The translations under genes were made by a program, and so were the position numbers. The notes beneath the pieces are model-generated. The model was not told the DNA's origin and did not search any database. It was given only the letters and a program-made list of their open reading frames with translations. From Flavobacterium sp. (GTDB taxonomy: Bacteria; Bacteroidota; Bacteroidia; Flavobacteriales; Flavobacteriaceae): a DNA stretch of 32,519 nucleotides. The stretch lies in NCBI GenBank assembly GCA_030145825.1, contig JAIXHM010000010.1:1-32519 (forward strand), in the 5' to 3' direction. Positions 6,645 through 14,108 of the stretch are shown here, piece by piece. The first letter of the stretch is position 1; each line of letters begins with the position of its first letter.

Positions 6645-8867
6645 TTAGTTTTGATAAACTCGGGTAACTTTGTCTACTCCGTCAACTTTTTTGATGTTTT
6701 CTATTAGTTTTTTCAAAACTACATTATTAGGCACAACTACAGTAATTTTCCCATTAAAGATACCCGCATCGCCACTTAATGCTAAACTTTGAATGTTTAC
6801 ATGCATTTGACTCGAAATAACTTTTGTTAATTCATTTGCTAAACCAAGTGTATCTAATCCTGTAATTTCTAAAATGGCTTTAAACTCTTCTTGTGTTGAA
6901 TCTATCCATTTAGCAGGAATTACACGATATGCATAATTTGATCGCATACTTATAGCATTTGGACAATCTTTTCGGTGCACTTTTATACCTTCGTTGATTG
7001 TTATAAAACCAAAAACATCATCACCAGGAATTGGGTTGCAACAATTAGAAAGTTTATAATCTAACCTTTCTTGCTCGTTGCCAAATACCAATAAATCGTA
7101 TTTTTTACTAATTTCATTTTTATTAATCTGCTCAGTAGGCTGAGTGTTTGGCGCCCTTTTAATGGTTTTCTTAAAGAAATTAACCAGCGTGTTATTCTTT
7201 TGAGCTGCAAAATCTTTTAACTGCTGATTTTCAATTACTCCTACTCCTACTCTATAAAACAAATCTAAACTGGTTTGCAATTTAAAATAATTAACCAATT
7301 CGTTTACTACTGTTTCATTTAAAGTAATTTTTAAATGACGAAGCTTTCTGGTGAGTAGTTCTTTTCCTTCTTCGGCTATTTTTTTGGTATTTTCGTTTAG
7401 AACATTTTTAATTTTGGTTTTAGCTCTCGAAGTTGTAACATAATCGAGCCATTGCATAGTAGGTTTTTGATGAGGAGAAGTAATTACTTCTACCTGATCG
7501 CCACTGTTTAATACGTGATTTAACTGAACTAATTTTCCATTTACTCGAGTTCCTCTTGTTCTAATTCCAATTTCTGAGTGAATGGCAAAGGCAAAATCTA
7601 ATGAAGTAGCTCCTTTTGGTAACGATTTAATATCTCCTTTTGGTGTAAAGACATAAATTTCTTTAGAATAAAGATTAAGTTTAAAATCTTCAACAAAATC
7701 TACTGCACTAGAAGTTTGATTTTCTAGAGCCTCTTTCAATTGATTTAACCAAACCTCTAAGGTGTGTTCTTCGGTGTCGCCGTTTTTGTATTTGTAGTGC
7801 GCTGCATAACCTTTTTCAGCAATTTCGTCCATTCGTTCGCTTCGTACCTGAATTTCAACCCAACGCCCTTTTGGTCCCATAACCGTTATATGCAATGCTT
7901 CGTAACCAGTAGATTTGGGCGAAGAAATCCAGTCTCTTAAACGACTAGGACTAGGACGATAATGATCCGTTACAACTGAATAAATTTTCCAAGCTAAGAA
8001 TTTCTCGTCATGCTGATTAGATTTATAAATAATACGAAGTGCAAACTTGTCGTAAACCTCTTCAAAAGTGACGTTTTGCGCGCGCATTTTTCTTCGTATC
8101 GAATAAATCGATTTTGGACGTCCTTTTATAATAAAATCTACTCCTTCATCTTGTAAAGATTTACTCAAAACATCTGAAATTGATTTTATATAAGCATCTT
8201 GCTCTTGCTTGGTTTCTTTTATTTTACTTACAATTTGATTATAAACTTCTGGCTCAGTATACTTTAAACCTAAATCTTCTAATTGTGTTTTAATATTATA
8301 AAGTCCTAATCTGTGCGCAAGTGGTGCATAAATGTATAGCGTTTCCGAAGCAATTTTAGCTTGCTTATAATCGGCCATACTTTCCATAGTTTGCATATTG
8401 TGCAATCTATCGGCAATTTTTATTAAAATTACACGAACATCTTCATTTAGTGTAAGCAACATTTTTCTAAAATTCTCTGCTTGTAATGAAATATCTTGTT
8501 CGGTTTTAACTTTGGCAATTTTAGTTAATCCTTCAACAATTTTAGCAATTTTAGGATTAAACATTTTTTCTAAGTCTTCAACAGTAATATCGGTATCTTC
8601 AACCACATCATGCATTAATGCTGCCGCAATAGAAGTAGCACCTAAACCAATTTCTGAAGCTACAATTTTAGCTACAGCAATAGGATGAAAAATATAAGCC
8701 TCACCCGATTTTCGTCTTTGGTCTTTGTGTGCTTCTACAGCCACATCAAAAGCTTTACGAATCAGTTTTTTATCTTCATCTGTTAAAGATTGATAACTAA
8801 TTCGTAGCAACTCTTTATATTCTTGTGCAATTGCTTTATTTTCTGCTTCTAAGTCGATTTCCGTCAT
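6645..8867 (-). CDS. Bifunctional (p)ppGpp synthetase/hydrolase, RelA/SpoT family
   Basis: A 740-residue long RSH enzyme that makes and degrades the stringent-response alarmone (p)ppGpp. Order of domains: HD hydrolase (about 45-200) with His61, the HDVVEDT metal motif (86-92) and Asp153 in IADRLHNM; synthetase (about 248-360) with Asp273, GYEALH (321-326) and Glu338; TGS (about 402-463); a Cys-rich zinc-finger-like segment with Cys609-Cys610 and Cys635; and a C-terminal ACT domain (about 663-738). All HD residues that I can check are present, so hydrolase activity is expected. The length is normal for the family. A TAACTTTG box and a perfect 18-base palindrome lie just upstream. Confidence 0.95.
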   Translation of the reverse strand: MTEIDLEAENKAIAQEYKELLRISYQSLTDEDKKLIRKAFDVAVEAHKDQRRKSGEAYIFHPIAVAKIVASEIGLGATSIAAALMHDVVEDTDITVEDLEKMFNPKIAKIVEGLTKIAKVKTEQDISLQAENFRKMLLTLNEDVRVILIKIADRLHNMQTMESMADYKQAKIASETLYIYAPLAHRLGLYNIKTQLEDLGLKYTEPEVYNQIVSKIKETKQEQDAYIKSISDVLSKSLQDEGVDFIIKGRPKSIYSIRRKMRAQNVTFEEVYDKFALRIIYKSNQHDEKFLAWKIYSVVTDHYRPSPSRLRDWISSPKSTGYEALHITVMGPKGRWVEIQVRSERMDEIAEKGYAAHYKYKNGDTEEHTLEVWLNQLKEALENQTSSAVDFVEDFKLNLYSKEIYVFTPKGDIKSLPKGATSLDFAFAIHSEIGIRTRGTRVNGKLVQLNHVLNSGDQVEVITSPHQKPTMQWLDYVTTSRAKTKIKNVLNENTKKIAEEGKELLTRKLRHLKITLNETVVNELVNYFKLQTSLDLFYRVGVGVIENQQLKDFAAQKNNTLVNFFKKTIKRAPNTQPTEQINKNEISKKYDLLVFGNEQERLDYKLSNCCNPIPGDDVFGFITINEGIKVHRKDCPNAISMRSNYAYRVIPAKWIDSTQEEFKAILEITGLDTLGLANELTKVISSQMHVNIQSLALSGDAGIFNGKITVVVPNNVVLKKLIENIKKVDGVDKVTRVYQN

Positions 8868-8876
8868 AAAAATAAG

Positions 8877-8894
8877 TTAACTTTTGAAAGTTAA
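8877..8894 (-). promoter_or_regulatory. Palindromic operator candidate in the spoT leader
   Basis: TTAACTTTTGAAAGTTAA is an inverted repeat of two 8-base arms around TG. It lies between the -7 box (8897-8904) and the ATG (8867), covering the expected transcription start. This position suits a repressor operator, although AT-rich palindromes of this size can arise by chance. The binding protein, if any, is unknown. Confidence 0.35.
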
Positions 8895-8896
8895 TA

Positions 8897-8904
8897 CAAA
8901 GTTA
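8897..8904 (-). promoter_or_regulatory. -7 box for the RelA/SpoT gene
   Basis: The minus strand reads TAACTTTG, matching TAnnTTTG, 29 bases before the ATG. No TTG at the expected -33 distance was found, so support is one box plus position. Confidence 0.45.
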
Positions 8905-9101
8905 CGAAATCTGCAAGTAAATTATTTTGGTACAACTACTTTTAAGCATTACTTAATTGAAAATGAAATCGCTTTTATTTCAGTCAATTTTAATAATGTA
9001 TTAATTATCGTTAAAAAAGGATACATTTAACGGTTTTTCTTTGAATTCTCGAGGCGCTTTATTATCTTCGGGCTCAATTAGTAACCTTAAGCATTTATAT
9101 A

Positions 9102-10988
9102 ATGTTAGAAGAAATGAATGATAACCTGCATGAAGCAGATGGACAAGAACAATTTGAGTCGCAAGAAGATGTTGTTGTAAAAAACCAATCTGCACAAGAC
9201 GTAATCGATGATTCGAATGCAGAAGAAAATGAAGACGACTCAATTAGTGATAAACACGACATTCCGCTTTTAGACTACGAACCGATGTCTATGGAAGAGT
9301 TAGTTGCTGAACTTGACAATTTGGTTAAAAACCATAAAGTTATGGCAATTAAAGACCACGTAGAAGAAATTCGTAAGGCTTTTATGAATCACTATCATCA
9401 TTTAATTGATGAAAAACGTGATGAGTTTAATGCCGAAAATCATGATGAAAACGCGGAGTTTGAATATCATTTCCCATTAAAAAGCAAATTTGATGCAGTT
9501 TATGATGATTATAAAACAAAACGCAATAATCATTACAACCAATTACAAAAGAATCTAAAACATAACTTACAAAAAAGAACTGAGTTAATTGAAGAACTAA
9601 AAAATCTTGTGGATAATACAGATGAAAGTTTAACAATTGCCGATATGTTCAAAAAGTTGAACGATATTCGCGAACAATGGAAATCGGCTGGAGCTATTCC
9701 AAGAGATAAATACAACATTGTTTGGAACAATTATCATTTCCATGTAGAACGTTTTTACGATTTAATTCACTTAGACAAAGAAGCTAGAGATCAGGACTTT
9801 AAATTAAATTTAGAGCAAAAATTAGCAATTATTGAAAGAGGAAAAGAATTATTGAAAGAAAGCGATATTGCAAAAGCTTTCCGTGAATTACAACTTTTAC
9901 ACCGCGTTTGGAAAGAAGAAATTGGTCCGGTTGCTAGAGAACAAAGAGAAGCTATTTGGAACGAGTTTAGTGATATTACTAAACAAATGCACGACAAAAG
10001 AGAAGCTTTCTTTGCTAATGCAAAAGCTAGAGAAGAAGATAATTTAGCCAATAAAAACAATATTATTCGCGCAATTGATGCTTTAGGAAACGAAGAAATT
10101 ACGTCGCACAACGGATGGCAAAACCAAATTAAAAAGATGGAAGCTTTACGTGAGCAGTTCTTTAAAGCTGGTCGCGTTCCTGCTGAAGTAAACGAAGCAA
10201 CTTGGGATGCTTTTAAAACTGCAGTTCGCGGATTTAACGCTAAAAAGAACAATTTCTACAAAGAAATAAAGCACGAACAACAAGAAAACTTAAACAAAAA
10301 ATTAGCTTTAGTTGAAAAAGCGGAGTCTTTAAAAGACAACGAAGATTTCAACATGGTTACGCCAATAATGAAGCAAATTCAGGAAGAATGGAAACAAATT
10401 GGCCATGTTCCTAGAAAATATTCCGATAAAGTTTGGGCAGATTTTAAAAACGCTTGCAATCATTATTTTGATCGTTTACACAAAGTAAGAAATCAAGAAA
10501 ACAAAGTTGAAGTTGAAGCTTTTGATAAGAAAAAAGCTTACTTAGAAGATTTAAAATCATTTGAGTTAACAGGAGATCACAAAACCGATTTAGATGCTAT
10601 AAAAGCTCATATTGAAGCGTGGAAAGCAATTGGAAAAGTTCCTTTTAACCGTCGTCATATTGAAGGTAAATTCAATAAAATTTTAGATGCTTTATTCGAA
10701 AAATTAAGTTTATCTAAAAAAGATACTGAAATGATGAAGTTTGATGCCAAATTAGAACAAATGGTAGAAAACGAAGATGGAAGAGCATTAGAAAAAGAAC
10801 AATTCTTTATTCGTAAGAAAATTGATGAAGTACAAAATGAGATTTTCCAGTTAGAAAACAACATTCAGTTTATTACAAATGCTAAAAAAGATAATCCTTT
10901 CTTAAAAGAAGTTCAAAAGAACATTGATCGCCACAAAGACGAATTGAAATTGTGGAAGGAAAAACTAAGCAAATTAAGAGAAATTTAA
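9102..10988 (+). CDS. DUF349 repeat protein
   Basis: A 628-residue, highly charged, helical protein with no signal peptide. After an acidic, low-complexity N-terminus (residues 1-60, rich in D, E, N and Q) it carries about five DUF349 repeats. Each is marked by a motif of the type W-K-x2-G-x-V/I-P followed by a second W and F: EQWKSAGAIPRD near 191, RVWKEEIGPVAR near 268, EQFFKAGRVPAE, EEWKQIGHVPRK and EAWKAIGKVPFN. The function of DUF349 is not well established. The C-terminal 70 residues form a probable coiled coil. It is monocistronic, with a strong terminator just behind it. No TAnnTTTG box was found upstream. Confidence 0.88.
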   Translation: MLEEMNDNLHEADGQEQFESQEDVVVKNQSAQDVIDDSNAEENEDDSISDKHDIPLLDYEPMSMEELVAELDNLVKNHKVMAIKDHVEEIRKAFMNHYHHLIDEKRDEFNAENHDENAEFEYHFPLKSKFDAVYDDYKTKRNNHYNQLQKNLKHNLQKRTELIEELKNLVDNTDESLTIADMFKKLNDIREQWKSAGAIPRDKYNIVWNNYHFHVERFYDLIHLDKEARDQDFKLNLEQKLAIIERGKELLKESDIAKAFRELQLLHRVWKEEIGPVAREQREAIWNEFSDITKQMHDKREAFFANAKAREEDNLANKNNIIRAIDALGNEEITSHNGWQNQIKKMEALREQFFKAGRVPAEVNEATWDAFKTAVRGFNAKKNNFYKEIKHEQQENLNKKLALVEKAESLKDNEDFNMVTPIMKQIQEEWKQIGHVPRKYSDKVWADFKNACNHYFDRLHKVRNQENKVEVEAFDKKKAYLEDLKSFELTGDHKTDLDAIKAHIEAWKAIGKVPFNRRHIEGKFNKILDALFEKLSLSKKDTEMMKFDAKLEQMVENEDGRALEKEQFFIRKKIDEVQNEIFQLENNIQFITNAKKDNPFLKEVQKNIDRHKDELKLWKEKLSKLREI

Positions 10989-10992
10989 TACC

Positions 10993-11018
10993 AAACCCCA
11001 AGTGAAAGCTTGGGGTTT
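10993..11018 (+). terminator. Rho-independent terminator of the DUF349 gene
   Basis: AAACCCCAAG (10993-11002) and CTTGGGGTTT (11009-11018) make a perfect 10-bp stem with a six-base TGAAAG loop, followed by an AT-rich, T-containing tail. It starts 5 bases past the DUF349 stop. Confidence 0.88.
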
Positions 11019-11058
11019 ATTTTATAAAAATTTTAATCTAAATCATTCTTCAATAAAT

Positions 11059-11997
11059 ATGAAATCTATAAAACTTGTCATTTTATTATTATCTCTAAGT
11101 TTTTCTTGCTACTCACAAAAGAAAGAAACTATTAAAATTCCTGAAGGAATAGTTTACAAATACAGTAATCCAAAGATTGTTGAAAAAGCTAAATTATTAA
11201 TTCAGGAAAACTTAACTAATAATTCAAAATATGATCTAGCAGATACGAATCTTATTATTGGACCTATTTTGTGGAGAAGATTCAAAGAATATGAAAAAAT
11301 TAATACAATTGAAGGTGGAAACGTAGAGTTTCATGTTGACAATCTAGTTTTAAAAGGAAAAATTAGCAAAAGTATTGAAGATTCAAAAATCATTTGGGAT
11401 GTTTTTAGAGATGAAATAAAATCTGATTTTAAAATTAGAAAAGCAACTGAATTTGAATTAACATATTACTGGACTGTAATTTCTTTTGATATTGAAGAAC
11501 CACTTTTAATTGTTGAAACCAAAGAACACAATTACATTTTAAATTTAGATCCAAAAGATTTAAAATTATTTTGGTTTGATGAAGTTCCAAATAATAACAA
11601 GAATTTTGTTCAATATAGAAATGGTGAAGAAGTTAAAGATATTCCTAAAGGCGAAAAAGAAACTGCTATAGAAAGTATTACACTTTTAAATACCGATGAA
11701 GAACTTCGAGAAAATACATCTGTTGAAGATTTAACAGAAATAATAAATGAAACTAAAAAGATTTTTGAAGATTTATTTATGAATTCAGATAAATCTGGTA
11801 AAATTATGGTTCATTTCGAATTAAAAAAAGATACCAATGAAGTTAATTTTGCAGTAAAAGATGATGTTGATTTAATTCTAATGAAAGAATTTGAGAATAG
11901 AGTTTTATCACTAAAATTACCAAAATCTAAAAAGGAATCTATTCAGTTTAAAATTCTATTTAAAATAAATTCATTTAATGAAACTAATGAAAATTAA
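11059..11997 (+). CDS. Unrecognised exported protein
   Basis: A 312-residue protein that I cannot assign to a family. The frame is open upstream to 11002, but that stretch lies in the preceding terminator. The Met at 11059 begins a classic signal peptide (MKSIKLVILLLSLSFSCYSQ), so this start is preferred. Cleavage near Ser-Gln is likely; the lone Cys does not sit in a proper lipobox. The mature part is rich in Lys, Glu, Asn and Ile with alternating short strands, for example GGNVEFHVDNLVLKGKI. It ends with a segment (KIMVHFELKKDTNEVNFAVK) that looks like a small beta-rich domain. It is transcribed alone towards the ABM gene, with 8 bases between the two stops. Confidence 0.7.
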   Translation: MKSIKLVILLLSLSFSCYSQKKETIKIPEGIVYKYSNPKIVEKAKLLIQENLTNNSKYDLADTNLIIGPILWRRFKEYEKINTIEGGNVEFHVDNLVLKGKISKSIEDSKIIWDVFRDEIKSDFKIRKATEFELTYYWTVISFDIEEPLLIVETKEHNYILNLDPKDLKLFWFDEVPNNNKNFVQYRNGEEVKDIPKGEKETAIESITLLNTDEELRENTSVEDLTEIINETKKIFEDLFMNSDKSGKIMVHFELKKDTNEVNFAVKDDVDLILMKEFENRVLSLKLPKSKKESIQFKILFKINSFNETNEN

Positions 11998-12005
11998 TTA
12001 AAAAA

Positions 12006-12293
12006 CTAAAACTCATATTCGCGTTCTACTTTTGCAATGCGTACTTTGTAGTTTTTATACCAGGTAGATTTTCCTTTTTCTTGAGCAAAAAGATGTTCGG
12101 TGTTTGCTTTCCAAGTTTTTATAGCTTCTAAACTTTCCCAATAGGAAACCGTAATACCCATTTCATTTCGTGCACTTTCTACACCTATAAAACCAGGTTG
12201 CTGTTTTGCTAATTCCATCATTCGTATAGCGGTTTCGGCATAGCATTCTTCTACTTCGGTTCTTCTTGATGTAAAAATTACGGCGTAGTACAT
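12006..12293 (-). CDS. Antibiotic biosynthesis monooxygenase (ABM) family protein
   Basis: A 95-residue dimeric alpha+beta-barrel-type protein. It begins MYYAVIFTSRRTEVEECYAE and contains QPGFIGVESARNEMGITVSYWESLEAI, with the G-F-x-G-x-E and S-Y-W patterns of ABM-domain proteins. Members include quinol monooxygenases and haem-degrading enzymes, but many small ones have no known reaction, so no activity is claimed. It lies at the end of the def-DUF5606-mazG strand, separated from mazG by a 341-base repeat-rich gap. Confidence 0.82.
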   Translation of the reverse strand: MYYAVIFTSRRTEVEECYAETAIRMMELAKQQPGFIGVESARNEMGITVSYWESLEAIKTWKANTEHLFAQEKGKSTWYKNYKVRIAKVEREYEF

Positions 12294-12296
12294 TTA

Positions 12297-12328
12297 AATT
12301 ATGAATTAAAAATTACGAATTATGAATT
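12297..12328 (+). repeat. Heptamer microarray, AATTATG type
   Basis: The units AATTATG, AATTAAA, AATTACG and AATTATG, followed by a partial AATT, show a strict 7-base period with changes confined mainly to the last three bases of each unit. The array begins just upstream of the ABM start. Confidence 0.65.
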
Positions 12329-12383
12329 GTTCTCGATACTATTTCTTCGAAATCACTCGAACTGACGACTGCGACAGAAGACT
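12329..12383 (+). repeat. 55-base dispersed repeat, copy 1 (long hairpin form)
   Basis: Identical to 12575-12629 except for one base (T versus A after TCTCGATAC). It contains TCTCGA, an inner small hairpin ATTTC-TTC-GAAAT, then CTCGAACTGAC. The TCGA pair flanks the insert in the same layout as the short element at 13452, 23090, 30807 and 32293. Confidence 0.85.
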
Positions 12384-12574
12384 ATAGCTTATTGTTCAAA
12401 ATTAAACATTTAAGTCATATAAGATCATTTAAGAACTATGTAAACTATGTTAAATGAAATGCCTAAAATCAACACAATGCAATACTAATGTGGCTATGTG
12501 TTTAGAAAAGAGATATTGAAATCGAAGATTCAACGAAGTTAAACAAGTTCAGTATGACAAATTAGGAATTGTTA

Positions 12575-12629
12575 GTTCTCGATACAATTTCTTCGAAATC
12601 ACTCGAACTGACGACTGCGACAGAAGACT
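12575..12629 (+). repeat. 55-base dispersed repeat, copy 2 (long hairpin form)
   Basis: Second copy, 54 of 55 bases identical to 12329-12383, in the same orientation. It ends 6 bases before the mazG stop. In this copy AGT before the TC-TCGA and ACT after the second TCGA are complementary, as in the short elements. Confidence 0.85.
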
Positions 12630-12634
12630 GAATA

Positions 12635-13408
12635 CTACAACTTCTTCGCTTCTTCCCAAAACACATCCATTTCAGCTAGGGTCATATCCGCTAAAGGTTT
12701 TCCTAATTCGGAAGCTTTACTTTCTAAATACATAAAGCGCTTCATGAATTTCTTGTTGGTGCGTTCTAAAGCATCTTCTGGATTTACTTTTAAAAATCGG
12801 GCATAATTAATCATCGAAAACAAAACATCGCCAAATTCAGCTTCTATTTTATCCTGATTTCCGTCTTTTACTTCGTCTTGTAATTCTTGTAACTCTTCTT
12901 GAACTTTATCCCAAACTTGATGTGGCTCTTCCCAATCGAACCCTACTCCTTTTACTTTATCTTGAATACGACTTGCTTTTACTAATGCTGGTAAACTTTT
13001 GGGTACTCCTTCTAAAACTGATTTTTTACCTTCTTTTAGTTTTAACTTTTCCCAATTTTGTTTTACTTGCTCTTCATTCTCTACCACTACATCTCCATAA
13101 ATATGCGGATGTCTATCTATTAACTTATCACAAATTGAGTTTGCTACATCGGCTATATCAAAATCATTAGTTTCGCTTCCTATTTTCGCATAAAAAACAA
13201 TATGCAATAATAAATCGCCCAGTTCTTTCTTAATTTCCTGTAAATTGTTGTCTAAAATTGCATCTCCTAATTCATAAGTTTCTTCAATGGTAAGATGACG
13301 TAAACTTTCTAAGGTTTGCTTTTTATCCCACGGACATTTTTCTCTTAAATCGTCCATAATATCTAATAACCGGTTGAAAGCGTCGAGTTGTTGTTGGCGT
13401 GAGTTCAT
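12635..13408 (-). CDS. mazG: Nucleoside triphosphate pyrophosphohydrolase MazG
   Basis: A 257-residue two-domain MazG that hydrolyses (deoxy)nucleoside triphosphates to monophosphates plus pyrophosphate, a house-cleaning role that can also affect (p)ppGpp levels. The first MazG domain shows the CPWDKKQT start, the metal motif IEETYELGDA (Glu42, Glu43, Glu46) and ELGDLLLHIVF (Glu62, Asp65). The second domain shows GVGFDW, EELQELQDEV and EFGDVLFSMINYARF. The length matches E. coli MazG. It is the last clear gene of a def-DUF5606-mazG set on this strand. The gap before it holds a heptamer array, a hairpin repeat and a terminator, so mazG may have separate transcription. Confidence 0.95.
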   Translation of the reverse strand: MNSRQQQLDAFNRLLDIMDDLREKCPWDKKQTLESLRHLTIEETYELGDAILDNNLQEIKKELGDLLLHIVFYAKIGSETNDFDIADVANSICDKLIDRHPHIYGDVVVENEEQVKQNWEKLKLKEGKKSVLEGVPKSLPALVKASRIQDKVKGVGFDWEEPHQVWDKVQEELQELQDEVKDGNQDKIEAEFGDVLFSMINYARFLKVNPEDALERTNKKFMKRFMYLESKASELGKPLADMTLAEMDVFWEEAKKL

Positions 13409-13416
13409 AATTTATT

Positions 13417-13440
13417 GGTAAAAGGTAAAAGGTAAATGGT
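13417..13440 (+). repeat. Heptamer microarray, GGTAAAA type
   Basis: Units GGTAAAA, GGTAAAA and GGTAAAT, then GGT: a 7-base period over 24 bases, 9 bases upstream of the mazG ATG. Confidence 0.65.
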
Positions 13441-13451
13441 TAAATCTTAAT

Positions 13452-13477
13452 ACTTCTCGACTCCGCTCGAAGTGACA
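13452..13477 (+). repeat. Dispersed hairpin repeat, short form, copy A
   Basis: ACT-TC-TCGA, then CTCCGC, then TCGA-AGTGACA. The two TCGA blocks pair, and ACT pairs with AGT outside a TC bulge. It lies between mazG and the DUF5606 gene and is identical in its core to 30807-30831. Confidence 0.75.
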
Positions 13478-13509
13478 TTATAAATGACAAGATTTTGTAT
13501 AAAAATAAA

Positions 13510-13536
13510 AAATCCTGTGCTTTTTACACAGGATTT
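13510..13536 (-). terminator. Terminator of the DUF5606 gene
   Basis: AAATCCTGTG (13510-13519) and CACAGGATTT (13527-13536) make a perfect 10-bp stem with a seven-base loop. On the minus strand it is followed by a T-rich tail. It lies 22 bases past the DUF5606 stop and separates that gene from mazG. Confidence 0.85.
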
Positions 13537-13557
13537 GAGTTTTATATTTTCAACAAC

Positions 13558-13983
13558 TTATTCAGCTGTTTCTTCTTTAGATTCTTTTGGAGTTAAAGCC
13601 TCAACAGTTACAAAACCTTTTGGTTGTAATAAATTGTACCAGTTTAAAATCTTTTTAATATCAGATGTATAAACTCTATCTTCATCAAATTCAGGTAAAA
13701 CTTCTCTAAAATAATCTCTAATTTTAGCCTCGTCTTCTTTGTGAGATAATGCTAAACCGTCATTCTCTTTTGTTGCAATAGCTTTAAAAACTTCGCTTAA
13801 ACGAACTTCTTCTGTATAGGTATATACTGCTATTTCAGATAATAAACTAACATTACTTCTTAAACCAACTGTAATTTTTTTACCATCAATTAAAGATTCA
13901 GCAACAAAACCAGTTCTCGTTTGTAATTTTAATTCATATAATCCTGGCTTACCAGAAATAGCTAATATTTTTTGAACACTCAT
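13558..13983 (-). CDS. DUF5606-family protein
   Basis: A 141-residue cytoplasmic protein starting MSVQKILAISGKPGLYELK, the conserved start of the DUF5606 family common in Bacteroidetes. An upstream in-frame Met at 14010 exists, but family members begin at MSVQK. The N-terminal 45 residues look like a small beta-barrel (ISGKPGLYELKLQTRTGFVA, then IDGKKITVG). The rest is helical and ends in an acidic tail (KESKEETAE). The function is unknown. It lies downstream of def on the same strand, with a heptamer-rich gap of 125 bases between them. Confidence 0.85.
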   Translation of the reverse strand: MSVQKILAISGKPGLYELKLQTRTGFVAESLIDGKKITVGLRSNVSLLSEIAVYTYTEEVRLSEVFKAIATKENDGLALSHKEDEAKIRDYFREVLPEFDEDRVYTSDIKKILNWYNLLQPKGFVTVEALTPKESKEETAE

Positions 13984-14023
13984 AACATTAATTTTATTAA
14001 AGGATGGCAAATATATTATTTAA

Positions 14024-14044
14024 AGTGAAAAGTGAAAAGTGAAA
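14024..14044 (+). repeat. Heptamer microarray, AGTGAAA type
   Basis: Three exact AGTGAAA units in tandem between def and the DUF5606 gene. Confidence 0.7.
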
Positions 14045-14075
14045 TGTAAAAAAGTTTCTTTAAAATCAGTACTTG

Positions 14076-14103
14076 CTAATTACTAGTCCCTTTTTACTAA
14101 TTA
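14076..14103 (+). repeat. Heptamer microarray, CTAATTA type (degenerate)
   Basis: Four 7-base units: CTAATTA, CTAGTCC, CTTTTTA, CTAATTA. The first and last are identical, and each unit begins with CT. It lies just downstream of the def stop. Confidence 0.45.
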
Positions 14104-14108
14104 CCTTT

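Larger units (their letters stand above)
12294..12634 (+). repeat. Repeat-filled intergenic region between the ABM gene and mazG
   Basis: No gene is visible in these 341 bases. In order they hold a heptamer microarray (12297-12328), a 55-base dispersed repeat (12329-12383), a quasi-periodic AT-rich stretch of about 10-base units around TTAA (12408-12456), a degraded element resembling the one at 30768 (about 12526-12561), and a second copy of the 55-base repeat (12575-12629). The strand is nominal. Confidence 0.75.

Noticed and set aside
8398..8688. Plus-strand open frame of 96 codons inside spoT
   Set aside because: Antisense shadow of the conserved HD domain, with no protein-like features of its own.
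9791..10252. Minus-strand open frame of 153 codons inside the DUF349 gene
   Set aside because: Antisense shadow of a well-supported repeat protein; its composition (rich in Ser, Phe, Leu, Cys) is typical of reverse reading of Lys/Glu-rich coding DNA.
12297..14103. CRISPR-like repeats
   Set aside because: The arrays have 7-base units without spacers, and the 55-base repeats occur only twice with no spacer pattern or cas genes.
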